A stretch of DNA of 45,126 bases from an uncultured Mucilaginibacter sp. (GCF_946479965.1 NZ_CAMLHX010000031.1:1-45126), one strand, 5' to 3'. Shown: positions 1 to 8,989, numbered from the stretch's first letter. Numbers and translations are program-made. Notes: generated by a model not told the origin, from the letters alone.

Positions 1-144
1 AAAAAAGGAAAAGAAATAAAACAGAAAAAAACGTAACCTTTTCAGTCAAAATATCGTCTTATGGCTACTTTGTTTTAAAATCAATGACGATATTAAAAAC
101 ACAAGTAAAGGTTGCTAATTTGCTGACCACGAATTAACAACAGA

Positions 145-1230
145 TCAACTCGCTTCGGCGAGTTTTTCTGTTTCTAACAATGTCAGCAGGGCTTTTTCGG
201 CGGTATTTAATTCCGCCGCTTTTATGTCCTTTTCCTCATCAAGCTCCTTAATATAACTAAACAAGGTGCCATCCTCGTAGCTCTTTATTACTGTTGGATG
301 CACGTAATACTTTTTACAAACCGTACGGGTATTACCTAAGTTTATGGCTACCTCATCCAAAACACTTATAATCTTCTTTTTGCATTCGCTTACGGTTTCA
401 AATTCGCCGGCCTGCTTAAAGGCGTATAAGGCGCTTACGCTGCCCGCCCAGGTTCTGAAATCTTTAGCGGTAAAGTCCTCTCCGGTTATTTGCTTAAGGT
501 AATTGTTCACATCGCCCGAGCCTATAACACAACGTGTTCCATCAGCATTGTAATACTGGAAAAGATCCTTACCGGGAATATCCCGGCACTGTTTTACCAG
601 CCGGGCTAGTTTGCGGCTTTGCAAAGCAATTTTATGCATTACACCCTTTTTGCCTTTAAACTCAAAGTTGAGCTGCGTGCCATCAATTTTAACATGCCTG
701 TCCTGCAAAGTAGTTAACCCAAAAGATCCATACAGTTTTTTATACGACTCGTTCCCTACCCTAATGCTCGTCAGCTCCATCAGTCGCACCACCAGCGCCA
801 CTACTTTATCGTGGTCAAGGTTGGGGCGGGCCAGGTCCTTATCTACCTGCATGCGGATAGACGGCAAATGCGATGCGAAAGTTTGCAGGCGGTGGTATTT
901 TGATTGATTGCGAATGCTATTCCACGATGGATGGTAGCGGTATTGCTTACGTCCTGCCACATCAATAGCCGTAAACTGCAAATGACTGTTATCATACGGC
1001 GAGATCCAAACCCTGGTATAAGCCGGCGGAATAACCAGCGCATTAAAACGCTTTATCAACTCTTTGTCTTTTACAAGCGCACCACCGGCATCATAATAGC
1101 TCCAGCCCTTACCCGCTTTTTTGCGGGTGTAACCGGGAGTTGAATCGCTTACATAGCGCAGCCCAACGGCTTTGGCTGTGATCTTAGGATCGCGGCCTAT
1201 TTTTTCAAGTTTCTTTTGTAAGCGAGTCAT
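145..1230 (-). CDS. DNA topoisomerase IB
   Basis: Type IB topoisomerase of 361 residues, the usual bacterial length. It relaxes supercoils through a 3'-phosphotyrosyl intermediate without ATP. The N-terminal DNA-binding domain covers about residues 20-100 and the catalytic domain about 100-315. Candidate active-site residues are Arg157 in TSIRVGNE, Lys in the FKGKKG loop (192-195), Arg259 in KDFRTW, Asn300 in LGNT and the nucleophile Tyr309 in KKYYVHP. The start is ATG and no better upstream start exists. The gene is divergent from the aldo/keto reductase, with a 107-bp gap. Family identity is sure; the exact nucleophile (308 or 309) is assigned by analogy with other bacterial TopIB proteins. 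Confidence 0.95.
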   Translation of the reverse strand: MTRLQKKLEKIGRDPKITAKAVGLRYVSDSTPGYTRKKAGKGWSYYDAGGALVKDKELIKRFNALVIPPAYTRVWISPYDNSHLQFTAIDVAGRKQYRYHPSWNSIRNQSKYHRLQTFASHLPSIRMQVDKDLARPNLDHDKVVALVVRLMELTSIRVGNESYKKLYGSFGLTTLQDRHVKIDGTQLNFEFKGKKGVMHKIALQSRKLARLVKQCRDIPGKDLFQYYNADGTRCVIGSGDVNNYLKQITGEDFTAKDFRTWAGSVSALYAFKQAGEFETVSECKKKIISVLDEVAINLGNTRTVCKKYYVHPTVIKSYEDGTLFSYIKELDEEKDIKAAELNTAEKALLTLLETEKLAEAS

Positions 1231-1337
1231 AGTATGCTAACAACAGCAACCTTAGTTTTAAGTTTGACGCTGTACTAACCATTTTATTAGAGAATATTCC
1301 GAATTTTAGTTTTTATATTCACAACAAATAAACCACT

Positions 1338-2369
1338 ATGAAATACAATCTTTTAGGAAACACGGGCATCTACGTGTCCGAAATTTGTTTTGGCACCATG
1401 ACCTTCGGCGGCAGTAACGGCGGCATTTGGACCAACATTGGCCAGGTACAGCAACAGGAAGTGAATAGCCTGATGAAAACGGTTGTTGATGCCGGCATTA
1501 ACTTTATTGATACCGCTAACATCTATTCATTCGGCGAATCGGAAACACTGCTGGGGCAGTCTATAATTGATCTGGGCCTTAACCGCAATGACCTGGTTAT
1601 AGCCAGCAAGGTGCGCGGCCGCATGAGCAAGGGTGTTAACGATGTTGGCCTTACCCGCCTTAACATTTTTCAGGCCGTTGATGCCAGTTTGAAGCGCATG
1701 CAGCTGGATTATATGGATATACTATACGTGCATGGCACCGACCTTAAAACACCTATCGAGGAGACCGTGCGTGCATTGAATGATATTGTATTAACCGGCA
1801 AAGTACGCTACGTGGCCCTTTGCAACTGGCCCGCATGGATGGTGATGAAGGCATTAGGCATAGCAGATAAATACGGCTGGAATAAATTTGTCGGTCTGCA
1901 GTATTATTATTCGTTGGCGAGCCGTGATATTGAGCGCGAGATAGTTCCGTTGGCTGTTGACCAAAACCTGGCCATTATGCCATGGAGCCCGCTGGCAGGT
2001 GGCTTCCTATCAGGCAAATACACCCGCGATGGCGGCGCAGCCGGTGCACGCCGCGATAAGTTTGATTTCCCGCCGATAAACAAAGAAAAAACTTATGATA
2101 TAATTGATGTGCTGACGGAGATTGCCAAACAGCACGGTGTATCGGTTGCACAGGTGGCATTGGCATGGGTACGTTTACAAAAAGGCGTTACCAGTACCAT
2201 AATAGGCGCTAAAAACATCGATCAGCTGAATGATAACCTTAAATCAATTGATGTGGTGTTATCTGCCGATGAACTGAAACGTATTGACGAAATAAGCGCC
2301 CTGCCGCGCGAATACCCGGGCTGGATGGTCGAAAGACAATCAATGGACAGGGAACCGCCTGTGGTTTAG
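1338..2369 (+). CDS. Aldo/keto reductase
   Basis: NAD(P)H-dependent oxidoreductase with a TIM barrel, 343 residues. The catalytic tetrad is visible: Asp58 (FIDTAN), Tyr63 (NIYSFGES), Lys91 (IASKVRG) and His132 (LYVHGTD). The C-terminal cofactor-binding motif appears as TSTIIGAKNIDQL. The sequence resembles the YajO/general stress protein 69-like branch of cytosolic reductases; the substrate cannot be told. It is monocistronic, followed by a strong bidirectional terminator shared with the convergent barrel gene. Confidence 0.93.
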   Translation: MKYNLLGNTGIYVSEICFGTMTFGGSNGGIWTNIGQVQQQEVNSLMKTVVDAGINFIDTANIYSFGESETLLGQSIIDLGLNRNDLVIASKVRGRMSKGVNDVGLTRLNIFQAVDASLKRMQLDYMDILYVHGTDLKTPIEETVRALNDIVLTGKVRYVALCNWPAWMVMKALGIADKYGWNKFVGLQYYYSLASRDIEREIVPLAVDQNLAIMPWSPLAGGFLSGKYTRDGGAAGARRDKFDFPPINKEKTYDIIDVLTEIAKQHGVSVAQVALAWVRLQKGVTSTIIGAKNIDQLNDNLKSIDVVLSADELKRIDEISALPREYPGWMVERQSMDREPPVV

Positions 2370-2410
2370 TTGGCAGTTTTTAGTTGGCAGTTGGCAGCCG
2401 TCACTGGTCA

Positions 2411-2443
2411 AAATAGCGATGGGTTTGAAACCCATCGCTATTT
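2411..2443. terminator. Bidirectional Rho-independent terminator
   Basis: A 16-bp perfect inverted repeat with a single central base (2427), AT-rich at both ends so that either strand ends in a T-run. It lies between the convergent reductase gene and the outer-membrane barrel gene and probably ends both. Confidence 0.9.
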
Positions 2444-2455
2444 TTTTGGATCAGA

Positions 2456-4837
2456 TCAATTAGCAACATCATCATTCCGTATTCCAATTTTGGTGCGCTT
2501 AACCGCATCTTTCAGTTTACCGAAATTGTAATTCAAACTCAATTTGTAAGTTCTTAAAAAGGCTTGATTGTTACTTACCTCGTAAAAATCTGTCCCGGTT
2601 ACACGGGTCTCAATATTTCTGAACTTCTTAAAAGGGTTATTCAAGGTAGCCGTCATACTCAGTTTTCCTTTTATCAATTCGTGTGTGCTGCTAAAGGATG
2701 TATTGATCTGCGGAGCTATTAATGATTGAAAAGATTGTGGCGCGAAATTCTTTCCAATAAAATTCACATTGCTGCTTAAACGCCATGAGGCGCTTGGGCG
2801 ATAACTGCCACTGACGGTAAAATTATGATACCAGCCTTCTGTTTTAGGCAGCTCATTGGTTACCCGTACATTCAGGTAAGTTAAGTTGCCATTAAAGCCC
2901 AGGTTTAGCTCCTTGGTAGCGGTAAAATTCGCGTTTAAGTCAATACTTAAGGCATCACCTTTGCCAATATTTTTATAAGTACTGCGGGTTATGCCCGTTG
3001 CCGCATTATAGGTTAGCACCTTAAAATCTAAATTATTAAAGTAAGAATATCCTGCACCCATAGTTACTGAAAGCATTTTACCGCTGAAGTTATATCCAAA
3101 TAAAATATTGCTAACCGTTGATGGCCGCAGATCCGGGTTTCCCTGTATCTCATAATTGGGATTACTGCGATCTGTGAACGGGTTAATTCTGTTTATACCC
3201 GGGCGTCTCAATCTTTGCGAAAAGCCAAAATTGAAGCTGTTAGCCCCATCTACCTGGTAGCTTGCCGAAACAGAGGGCACCACATTTAAATAATCCTGGG
3301 TTACATCACCGCTTACAGCTGTTTTCTCGGCACGTACCCCGGCCTTAATTCCCCATTTTTTTGCGGTATAGGTTACAGAGCTAAAAGCAGAAAAAACGTC
3401 CTGCGATACATTAAAGTTATTAGTCAGCGCGCCCGCACCTGTGTAGCTAAAATCGCTGGAGTTACCCCGCAGAATGGCTTTAACACCATGTTCAAAGCCT
3501 AAGGCTTTGGTACCTGCGGCATAGTCAAGCTGAATGGTATGCTCATCGCTTCCGGCTATATTTTCCTGGTAAAAATCAGGAAGGGTATAATTTACCCTAT
3601 TACTAAGGCTTAGGCGGTTATCATTTTTGTTTACGTAATCTGTATAACGATAGGAAAAAGTAAGCAATCTTATTTTTTTTGATTGAAAAGCCAGCTGATA
3701 ATTTACCGAAACATCTAAACTGTTACCGTTGCCCTTAAAATTGTTTTGCAGGTTATAGCCCTGTAACACTCCACCTGTCCCGCTGAGTAACGATTGCTGG
3801 TAAATTGCCGTATTACTGCCTGTGCCGCTTACATTAAACTGGGCCGATAAAAGTTGAAATTTATTGATCTCATAACTTAACTCGGTGCCAAAGTAACCCG
3901 TTTTTCCGTCTGAGTTGCGCTTACCGCTCTGGGTAAGGTTAGTGGGGTTGCTGACAAATGAATTGCGCATTAAAGCGTTTTCTATTTCAGGTGTTTTGTT
4001 GAAAGATCCTCCCGCTGTAGCGGCAACCATTAGTTTACCCGCTTTAAAATTGAAAGAACCCCCTGCTCCCGGGCCGCCCGTTGGTGTGCTCCAGTTTAAA
4101 TTCATGGTTCCGTTGTAACCATCGGCTACCTTTTTATTGGTTATAATGTTAATTATCCCCACAAAACCTTCAGCGTCATATTTAGCAGGCGGAGTGGTAA
4201 TAACCTCTATTTTTTCGATAGTGGCGGCCGGCATGCTGCGCAACACATCTTTAGGGTTTTGCGCTATCATGCCCGAGGCCTTGCCGTTTAAAAAGATCTG
4301 AAACCCGGCGTTATTTTTAAGCAGGATATTTTGGTCGGCATCAAGCGATACAAATGGCACTTTGCGCATCATATCCAACACACTGCTGCCTTTGCTATCC
4401 GGATCGGCTTTTATATCGTACACCACGCGGTCGGCCTCCAGCCGCACCAATTGTTTTGTAGCCGCAATTTCTACTGTTTTAAGTGTTTTGGCCTCGGGTG
4501 CCAAATCCAGCTCAACCTCAATATGCCCGTTTGCAATGTTTTTTGATTCAACAACAATGGTTTTACTTTGGTAGCCCACCGTTTGGGCACCTAAGCGATA
4601 ATCGCCTTGTAACTCAGTGAAAGTAAACCTGCCTTTTTCGCCACTGACAACGCTTTTAACAGATTTATCGGTTAAAGACTTAACCGCGACCGTTGCTGCC
4701 TGTATGGGCTTTTTAGTAATAGAATCTGTAACCGTACCGGTAATTGAAAATCCGGAAGGCTTATTCTGCGCCTGTGTCAGGTTATAGCTGAACAGCACAA
4801 CAACTGTGATCAGCATTAATATTTTAAAAAATTTCAT
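2456..4837 (-). CDS. TonB-dependent receptor-like outer membrane beta-barrel protein
   Basis: A 793-residue outer-membrane protein. I chose the ATG at 4837 because it opens a clean signal peptide (MKFFKILMLI... cleaved after TQAQ); a longer frame from 4873 only adds 12 unlikely residues. After the signal come a carboxypeptidase-regulatory-like beta-sandwich (about 28-105), a plug domain (about 135-235, with VLDMMRKVPFVSLD and IEKIEVITTPPAKYDAEG) and a large barrel of the outer-membrane beta-barrel family 3 type, running to the C-terminus. Such proteins import or bind ligands at the outer membrane, but the substrate is not visible. No SusD-like partner is adjacent. It lies 103 bp downstream of a small membrane protein gene on the same strand, both divergent from an ECF sigma factor that may control them. 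Confidence 0.9.
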   Translation of the reverse strand: MKFFKILMLITVVVLFSYNLTQAQNKPSGFSITGTVTDSITKKPIQAATVAVKSLTDKSVKSVVSGEKGRFTFTELQGDYRLGAQTVGYQSKTIVVESKNIANGHIEVELDLAPEAKTLKTVEIAATKQLVRLEADRVVYDIKADPDSKGSSVLDMMRKVPFVSLDADQNILLKNNAGFQIFLNGKASGMIAQNPKDVLRSMPAATIEKIEVITTPPAKYDAEGFVGIINIITNKKVADGYNGTMNLNWSTPTGGPGAGGSFNFKAGKLMVAATAGGSFNKTPEIENALMRNSFVSNPTNLTQSGKRNSDGKTGYFGTELSYEINKFQLLSAQFNVSGTGSNTAIYQQSLLSGTGGVLQGYNLQNNFKGNGNSLDVSVNYQLAFQSKKIRLLTFSYRYTDYVNKNDNRLSLSNRVNYTLPDFYQENIAGSDEHTIQLDYAAGTKALGFEHGVKAILRGNSSDFSYTGAGALTNNFNVSQDVFSAFSSVTYTAKKWGIKAGVRAEKTAVSGDVTQDYLNVVPSVSASYQVDGANSFNFGFSQRLRRPGINRINPFTDRSNPNYEIQGNPDLRPSTVSNILFGYNFSGKMLSVTMGAGYSYFNNLDFKVLTYNAATGITRSTYKNIGKGDALSIDLNANFTATKELNLGFNGNLTYLNVRVTNELPKTEGWYHNFTVSGSYRPSASWRLSSNVNFIGKNFAPQSFQSLIAPQINTSFSSTHELIKGKLSMTATLNNPFKKFRNIETRVTGTDFYEVSNNQAFLRTYKLSLNYNFGKLKDAVKRTKIGIRNDDVAN

Positions 4838-4940
4838 ATGATTTGGCTTAGTAAGGCCGGCAGAAATGGGCATACCTCTCCCACCGGCCTTTTTGAGGTT
4901 AAAAAATTAACAGTAAATAATTAAGAAGATTAGTTGAGGC

Positions 4941-5282
4941 TTACGCGTCCGTTTTGTTATGGGCGATGAAATAGTACGCCAGAAAGCCAATAGCGATAAA
5001 GATCATCTCTATACCATAAGGAAGAGGCGATTCGTATTGATTGGCCGAGGGAATAAAATAAATGAGTACCAGCCCGATACCGCCGGATAGTAAAATTATA
5101 CCCCATTTAAGAGAGGCTATTTTTTGATTAAATGAATTACTGAGTATTTTGAGAACATCAGGGTTTGTTTGGCCTGAGTTGATAAGCCGCATTTTTAAAA
5201 TGAAGTTTAATATGGCTATTAATACTACACCTGTTCCACCGAACAAGGTTATGGATACCAGTATATTTTCTAAATTTTGCAT
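4941..5282 (-). CDS. Small two-helix membrane protein (DUF6249-like)
   Basis: A 113-residue inner-membrane protein with a helix at about 10-30, a basic cytoplasmic loop (KMRLINSGQ...KILSNSFNQKIASLKW) and two further hydrophobic stretches at about 58-77 and 88-106. The layout, a membrane helix and a loop ending in a sentence-like ILKxL motif followed by paired helices, resembles small Bacteroidetes proteins encoded beside ECF sigma factors (DUF6249 type); that family link is tentative. It is the first gene of a possible unit with the barrel gene downstream and is divergent from the ECF sigma gene at 5400. Confidence 0.75.
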   Translation of the reverse strand: MQNLENILVSITLFGGTGVVLIAILNFILKMRLINSGQTNPDVLKILSNSFNQKIASLKWGIILLSGGIGLVLIYFIPSANQYESPLPYGIEMIFIAIGFLAYYFIAHNKTDA

Positions 5283-5334
5283 GATGATTGTTTTAAATGA
5301 TTAATGCCCAGTAGACACAGCTGACTTTAAAAAG

Positions 5335-5376
5335 GTTGCAATAAAGCTAAAAATATTAATTTGGTGCAATTGCAAC
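5335..5376. promoter_or_regulatory. Inverted repeat, possible operator in divergent region
   Basis: GTTGCAAT (5335-5342) and ATTGCAAC (5369-5376) form an 8-bp inverted repeat, and the right half overlaps a perfect 10-bp palindrome, TGCAATTGCA (5365-5374). Both lie in the 117-bp gap between the divergent membrane protein and ECF sigma genes, where an operator would be expected. Function is inference. Confidence 0.45.
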
Positions 5377-5399
5377 ATTAGCCTGCCCGGGGGTGTCTA

Positions 5400-5969
5400 A
5401 TGGCCATGTTACATGAGCAGCAGCTTATCGCAAAAATACTGCGAGGCGATAACAAAGCTTTTGAGTTGCTGATCAAGCAGTACGAAAGACTTGTGTTGCA
5501 CGTAACAGGGCGGCTTATAAAACGAGACGAAGATGTTACCGATGTTTGCCAGGAGGTTTTTATAAAGGTATATTATGGTTTAAGTAAATTTAATTCGCAA
5601 TCTAAACTAAGTACCTGGATAGCACGGATTGCTTACCTTACTTCCGTCAATCATTTGCGGAAGTATAAAAATGAAAATCTGAACAGGGTGGTAAGTGAAG
5701 ATGATAACCTTGACAATTATCATTTTAGTAACGAAACCCCGGAGCACTTGCTGGTTAAAAAAGACGTTAACGCTTATGTGCATTATTTAATAATGCAATT
5801 GCCTTTAGCCTACCGTACCGTATTGACGCTTTATCACCTGCAGGAATTTAGTTATAACGAAATACAGGAAATTACCGGGATGCCCGAGGGGACCATTAAA
5901 AACTACCTGTTCAGAGGGCGGAACCTGTTAAAAGAAAAGTTGACCATCTATTTGCAAAACGAGGAGTGA
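5400..5969 (+). CDS. ECF RNA polymerase sigma factor
   Basis: A 189-residue sigma-70 family factor of the extracytoplasmic-function type. Region 2 is at about 20-85 (DVTDVCQEVFIKVYYGLSKF, then KLSTWIARIAYLTSVNHLRK) and region 4 at about 130-180, with a helix-turn-helix (YNEIQEITGMPEGTIKNYLF). Region 3 is absent, as usual. The frame opens with ATG at 5400; a second ATG two codons later is equally possible. The stop is separated from the next ATG by one base, so the sigma factor and the membrane protein at 5971 are translationally linked, the usual pattern for a sigma factor with a membrane regulator. Its regulon may include the divergent barrel operon. Confidence 0.93.
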   Translation: MAMLHEQQLIAKILRGDNKAFELLIKQYERLVLHVTGRLIKRDEDVTDVCQEVFIKVYYGLSKFNSQSKLSTWIARIAYLTSVNHLRKYKNENLNRVVSEDDNLDNYHFSNETPEHLLVKKDVNAYVHYLIMQLPLAYRTVLTLYHLQEFSYNEIQEITGMPEGTIKNYLFRGRNLLKEKLTIYLQNEE

Positions 5970-5970
5970 T

Positions 5971-6312
5971 ATGAAAAATTTAAAAGAGGACGATATAGAC
6001 GCTATACTGCTTACTGCATTAAAAAAGGAGCCCGAACTTGACCTGCCCCATGGTTTTGCTGCCATAACTGCCAGAAAAACAAGCCGCGCCAAAACGTTAG
6101 GATTTACTACCTATGCCCTCGCTTTAGTGGCGGTAATTGTGGCAGCATCAGTTATAGTTTGCATGCTCAAACTGTCAAAAACCGATACATCAAACCAGTT
6201 GCTCTCTTTCCTTTCGCATTTTAAATACCTAATCGCCTCGGTGTTATTGGTTGGGCTTGCTATTGAATACCTTGATCAAAAGTTGGTCAGGCCATCCGGA
6301 ATTAAGCAATAG
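5971..6312 (+). CDS. Putative membrane regulator of the adjacent sigma factor
   Basis: A 113-residue protein with a short acidic/basic cytoplasmic N-terminus (about 1-45) and two membrane helices (about 46-66 and 83-103). No known domain is recognised. It starts one base after the sigma stop codon. Position and topology fit an anti-sigma or accessory membrane protein, but no zinc-binding or classical anti-sigma motif is visible in the N-terminus, so the role is inference from context only. Confidence 0.7.
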   Translation: MKNLKEDDIDAILLTALKKEPELDLPHGFAAITARKTSRAKTLGFTTYALALVAVIVAASVIVCMLKLSKTDTSNQLLSFLSHFKYLIASVLLVGLAIEYLDQKLVRPSGIKQ

Positions 6313-6332
6313 AATAACATTATCTTAGCGGC

Positions 6333-6557
6333 ATGTTATTAATAAAGATCCTTCGCGCCATATTCGCCGTTTTTTTATGTGTAAACCTGTTTACATGGGG
6401 CATGACCTATTTTACAGGGCACGCCGTACCCGGCAAAACCGATATATTTTTTGGGCTGAATGGCATTGTGCTGCTGGGGTTGGTTGTGCTTTTTAACTAT
6501 TTGCATAATAGGAATAAGGCACGGGATGAGGGAAAAGAAAAAGATGTTATTGATTAA
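6333..6557 (+). CDS. Small two-helix membrane protein, unknown function
   Basis: A 74-residue protein with two hydrophobic helices (about 5-26 and 41-60) joined by a short loop, and a charged tail (NKARDEGKEKD). It starts 20 bp after the preceding membrane protein and ends 8 bp before the next lipoprotein gene, so it is probably part of the sigma operon. I do not recognise the family. Confidence 0.65.
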   Translation: MLLIKILRAIFAVFLCVNLFTWGMTYFTGHAVPGKTDIFFGLNGIVLLGLVVLFNYLHNRNKARDEGKEKDVID

Positions 6558-6565
6558 CAGATAAG

Positions 6566-6922
6566 TTGAAACGGATAAGATCGTTATTTTTTGTTTTATT
6601 TCTGATGCTGCACTCTTGCACACTTAATAAAGCATACAAAAAAGATCTATGGGTAGATGGAGATTCCGGGTTTCCTTCGCCAAGCAGGCAATCCATGTTA
6701 ACCGACCTTACAAAAAACCATAAATTAAAAGGCCTTACAAAAACTCAATTATTCAATTTATTAGGGCCATCAGATCATATAGAAAAAAACAATGTCTATT
6801 ACGATATCACTGTAGATTACGGAAACGATATAGATCCTGTTTACACAAAAACCCTCAAATTTAATTTAGCCGGAGATTCTGTCGTCAAGTCGTTTTCGGT
6901 TCTTGAATGGAAAAAACAGTAA
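6566..6922 (+). CDS. Small outer-surface lipoprotein
   Basis: A 118-residue predicted lipoprotein. The start is TTG at 6566: it gives a full signal peptide (MKRIRSLFFVLFLMLHSC) with a lipobox Cys at residue 18, whereas the only ATG (6605) would leave just four residues before the cysteine. The mature part has an SmpA/BamE-like layout, with the segment LKGLTKTQLFNLLGPSD (typical of proteins with a helix followed by a G-P turn) and a beta-rich C-terminus. The BamE-like fold is a guess. It is the last gene of the cluster that begins with the ECF sigma factor. Confidence 0.7.
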   Translation: MKRIRSLFFVLFLMLHSCTLNKAYKKDLWVDGDSGFPSPSRQSMLTDLTKNHKLKGLTKTQLFNLLGPSDHIEKNNVYYDITVDYGNDIDPVYTKTLKFNLAGDSVVKSFSVLEWKKQ

Positions 6923-7107
6923 TCAATTCTGGGTGCTTCTTTAACTACCCGCTGTCCATAGTCTCCTGACTACGGACGACTATGCTTGTTTCTGACTACA
7001 TTGCACAATGGAAAGTTAAATTCCGTTAAATAATTTGTGTTTATACGGGTAAGTAGGTAGATTGTGTTAACCAAACTTAAGCTATTCAGAATAATCACAA
7101 ACCCGCC

Positions 7108-7906
7108 ATGAAAAAGCTAAAATTTCTTTTATTTGCCGCTATAGGCTGTGCAAGCGCTTACGCCCAAAAACTACCCAACGTGCAGCAGGTAAGTTTACGC
7201 GCGCCGGCTAACGTTAAAGTAGATGGCAAGGCAACTGAATGGAATGATCAGTTACAGGCTTATAATACCACGTCTAATATCTCCTACTCAATAGCCAATA
7301 ATAATGAAATGCTTTACCTTGTTATCCAGGCAAAAGACGTAAATGTTATCAATACTATTTTTGGGTACGGTTTTGAATTTGCTATTCACCGATCGGGGAG
7401 AAAGAACGACAACGATAAAATTGCTGTAAATTATCCGGTAAATCCCAACCAATGGGCCAATACTTTTAGAAAGAACGATGTAAGCGGCGACACATCTGCC
7501 AGCCGAGAAAATGAACTTTAATAACAAAAGAATAACGAATCTTAAAAAGTTAATTGTTAAGGGGATACCCGGCCTGGATACATTGTCAATATATAATGAT
7601 GCCGGAATTATGGCAGCATGTCAGTTTGATATTAAAGGAGTTTATACTGTTGAGTTTGCAATCCCGCTTAAGCATTTGGGCCTTGCAGGCAATAGTGGTT
7701 CAACATTCTCTTACCACATGACGGTTAGCGGATATGTAGCACCTAAGAATTATACCATGGGTGCTGCGCCCATCATCCCGGGTATGGCACCACAACCCCA
7801 ACCAACTGCTGCCGAAATAGAACAAGGCATAGCAGAACTAAATGCACGCATATACGCCAGAAACCCGCGTACTGATTTTTGGGGAGAGTATACGTTGGCT
7901 AAATAA
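7108..7906 (+). pseudogene. Frameshifted exported CBM9-like protein
   Basis: The N-terminal part (7108-7521) and C-terminal part (from about 7511 to 7906) match successive parts of the next gene, from MKKxK...AQKLPxVQQVSLRAP at the N-terminus to DFWGEYTLAK at the C-terminus, but lie in different frames. Losing one A from the A4 run at 7508-7511 would join them as ...SRE-MNFNNKR..., matching IMIVNNKK in the paralogue. The product would carry a signal peptide (cleaved after AYAQ) and a beta-sandwich resembling carbohydrate-binding family 9 domains (VDGKATEW, then YSIANNNEMLYLVIQ). It could be a true pseudogene or a base-calling error. The two fragments are otherwise well conserved, which suggests recent damage or an error. 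Confidence 0.8.
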
Positions 7907-7913
7907 CTTTACT

Positions 7914-8744
7914 ATGAAAAAGATCAAACTACTTCTTTTAGCGGCGTTTAGTTTTACAAGCGCTTGTGCCCAAAAGCTACCCGGCGTGCAGCAGGTAAGT
8001 TTGCGTGCACCTTCTACCGTCAGAATAGATGGTAAAGCAACAGAATGGGGCGATAAATTTCAGGCGTATAACCCCGCCACTGAACTTTTTTATACCATTG
8101 CTAATGATAGTAAAAAGTTATACCTGATTGCGCAAACAGACAACCAAAAGGTATTTAATAACATTATAAGTGGCGGCCTAAGGATAAACATACAAAAGGC
8201 GGGCAACAAAGCTGATGCAGGGGCTTGGGCGGTAAAATTCCCTTATCTGGAAAAAGGCAAAATACTATTGTTCACACTTCATAAAAAGGGCGAAATCCCG
8301 CCGCCCAAAGAGCTGGCTGATCATATAGCAGACTCAATAATGATAGTTAATAATAAAAAGCTTGCCGCTAATATAAAATGGATATATACAAATGGCATAA
8401 CGGGTGTAGATAGCCTATTGTCGATATATAACGATAAAGGGATTGAAGGTGCGGCGGCCTTTGATGCCAAAAAAACTTATACTTATGAGTTGGCTATTGA
8501 TCTTAAACTTCTTGGGTTATCCGCAGAAAATGCATCAAAATTCGCCTACCATATTATGGTGAACGCAGAGCCTAATAAATTTTCTATGAGTCAGTTTTTC
8601 GGCCCGGTTACCGGTGGGACCAATGGCGACGGCAGCCCTATGAGCCAGGCACAAATGGACGCAGTGGCCCAAAGCATACAAAAAACAGCAAATGATATAA
8701 GTGCCAGTACCGATTTTTGGGGCGAGTATACGTTGGCAAAATGA
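7914..8744 (+). CDS. Exported CBM9-like protein (intact tandem paralogue)
   Basis: A 276-residue secreted protein. The start is ATG 7914, which gives MKKIKLLLLAAFSF...CAQ; a longer frame from 7842 overlaps the previous gene and adds nothing. The cysteine at 18 (SACAQ) makes either signal peptidase I cleavage or lipidation possible. The body resembles CBM9-like beta-sandwich domains of Bacteroidetes: RIDGKATEWGD at 38-48, YTIANDSKKLYLIAQ at about 60-74, and a closing DFWGEYTLAK. Such domains bind glycans in characterised enzymes, but here no catalytic domain is attached. It starts 7 bp after the frameshifted paralogue, so the two probably form one tandem-duplicated unit. Confidence 0.8.
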   Translation: MKKIKLLLLAAFSFTSACAQKLPGVQQVSLRAPSTVRIDGKATEWGDKFQAYNPATELFYTIANDSKKLYLIAQTDNQKVFNNIISGGLRINIQKAGNKADAGAWAVKFPYLEKGKILLFTLHKKGEIPPPKELADHIADSIMIVNNKKLAANIKWIYTNGITGVDSLLSIYNDKGIEGAAAFDAKKTYTYELAIDLKLLGLSAENASKFAYHIMVNAEPNKFSMSQFFGPVTGGTNGDGSPMSQAQMDAVAQSIQKTANDISASTDFWGEYTLAK

Positions 8745-8777
8745 CCCTTTAAGATTAAGTTTTGATATGCATTTACT

Positions 8778-8989
8778 GTTTCAAAAGCGTTTCATTTTGG
8801 AACACAAACACTACCAGTTTACAATTATCTGTAATACAGCTCTCTACAACACTTTTACAGCTAAATTTCCTGACTTATAAGTAGTTTCAAAGTGTTTCAC
8901 TCAAAAAATTAAACAGCTTACTATCAAATACTTATATAAAAAAGCGTTTCATCCGTTTCACGTGTGTTATATTCTGTGTGAAACGGAAC
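8778..8989. repeat. Hexamer-iterated 3'-end element, copy A (GTTTCA type)
   Basis: GTTTCA occurs on the plus strand at 8778, 8789, 8884, 8894, 8946 and 8955, followed by one inverted copy (TGAAAC) at 8979-8984. Steps within pairs are 11, 10 and 9 bp; the gap from second to third pair is 52 bp. CCGTTTCAC (8953-8961) and GTGAAACGG (8978-8986) form a 9-bp inverted repeat that spans the stop codon of threonine aldolase. The block TTTACAGCTAAA at 8855-8866 is shared with copy B. See copies B and C. Confidence 0.8.

Noticed and set aside
147..164. AACTCGC/GCGAGTT hairpin with TTCG loop and T-run
   Set aside because: Looks like a plus-strand terminator but lies in the last codons of the topoisomerase, and no plus-strand gene is seen upstream.
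2366..2397. Short repeats of TTAGTTGGCAG/GTTGGCAG
   Set aside because: Low-complexity intergenic repeat of the kind common in this group; no structure or function visible.
6957..6985. CATAGTC/GACTATG inverted repeat after the lipoprotein gene
   Set aside because: The arms are short, the loop is long and there is no T-run, so a terminator call is weak.
8778..8989. CRISPR-like repeat array
   Set aside because: The repeated unit is only six bases and the intervals are not uniform spacers; no Cas genes are near.
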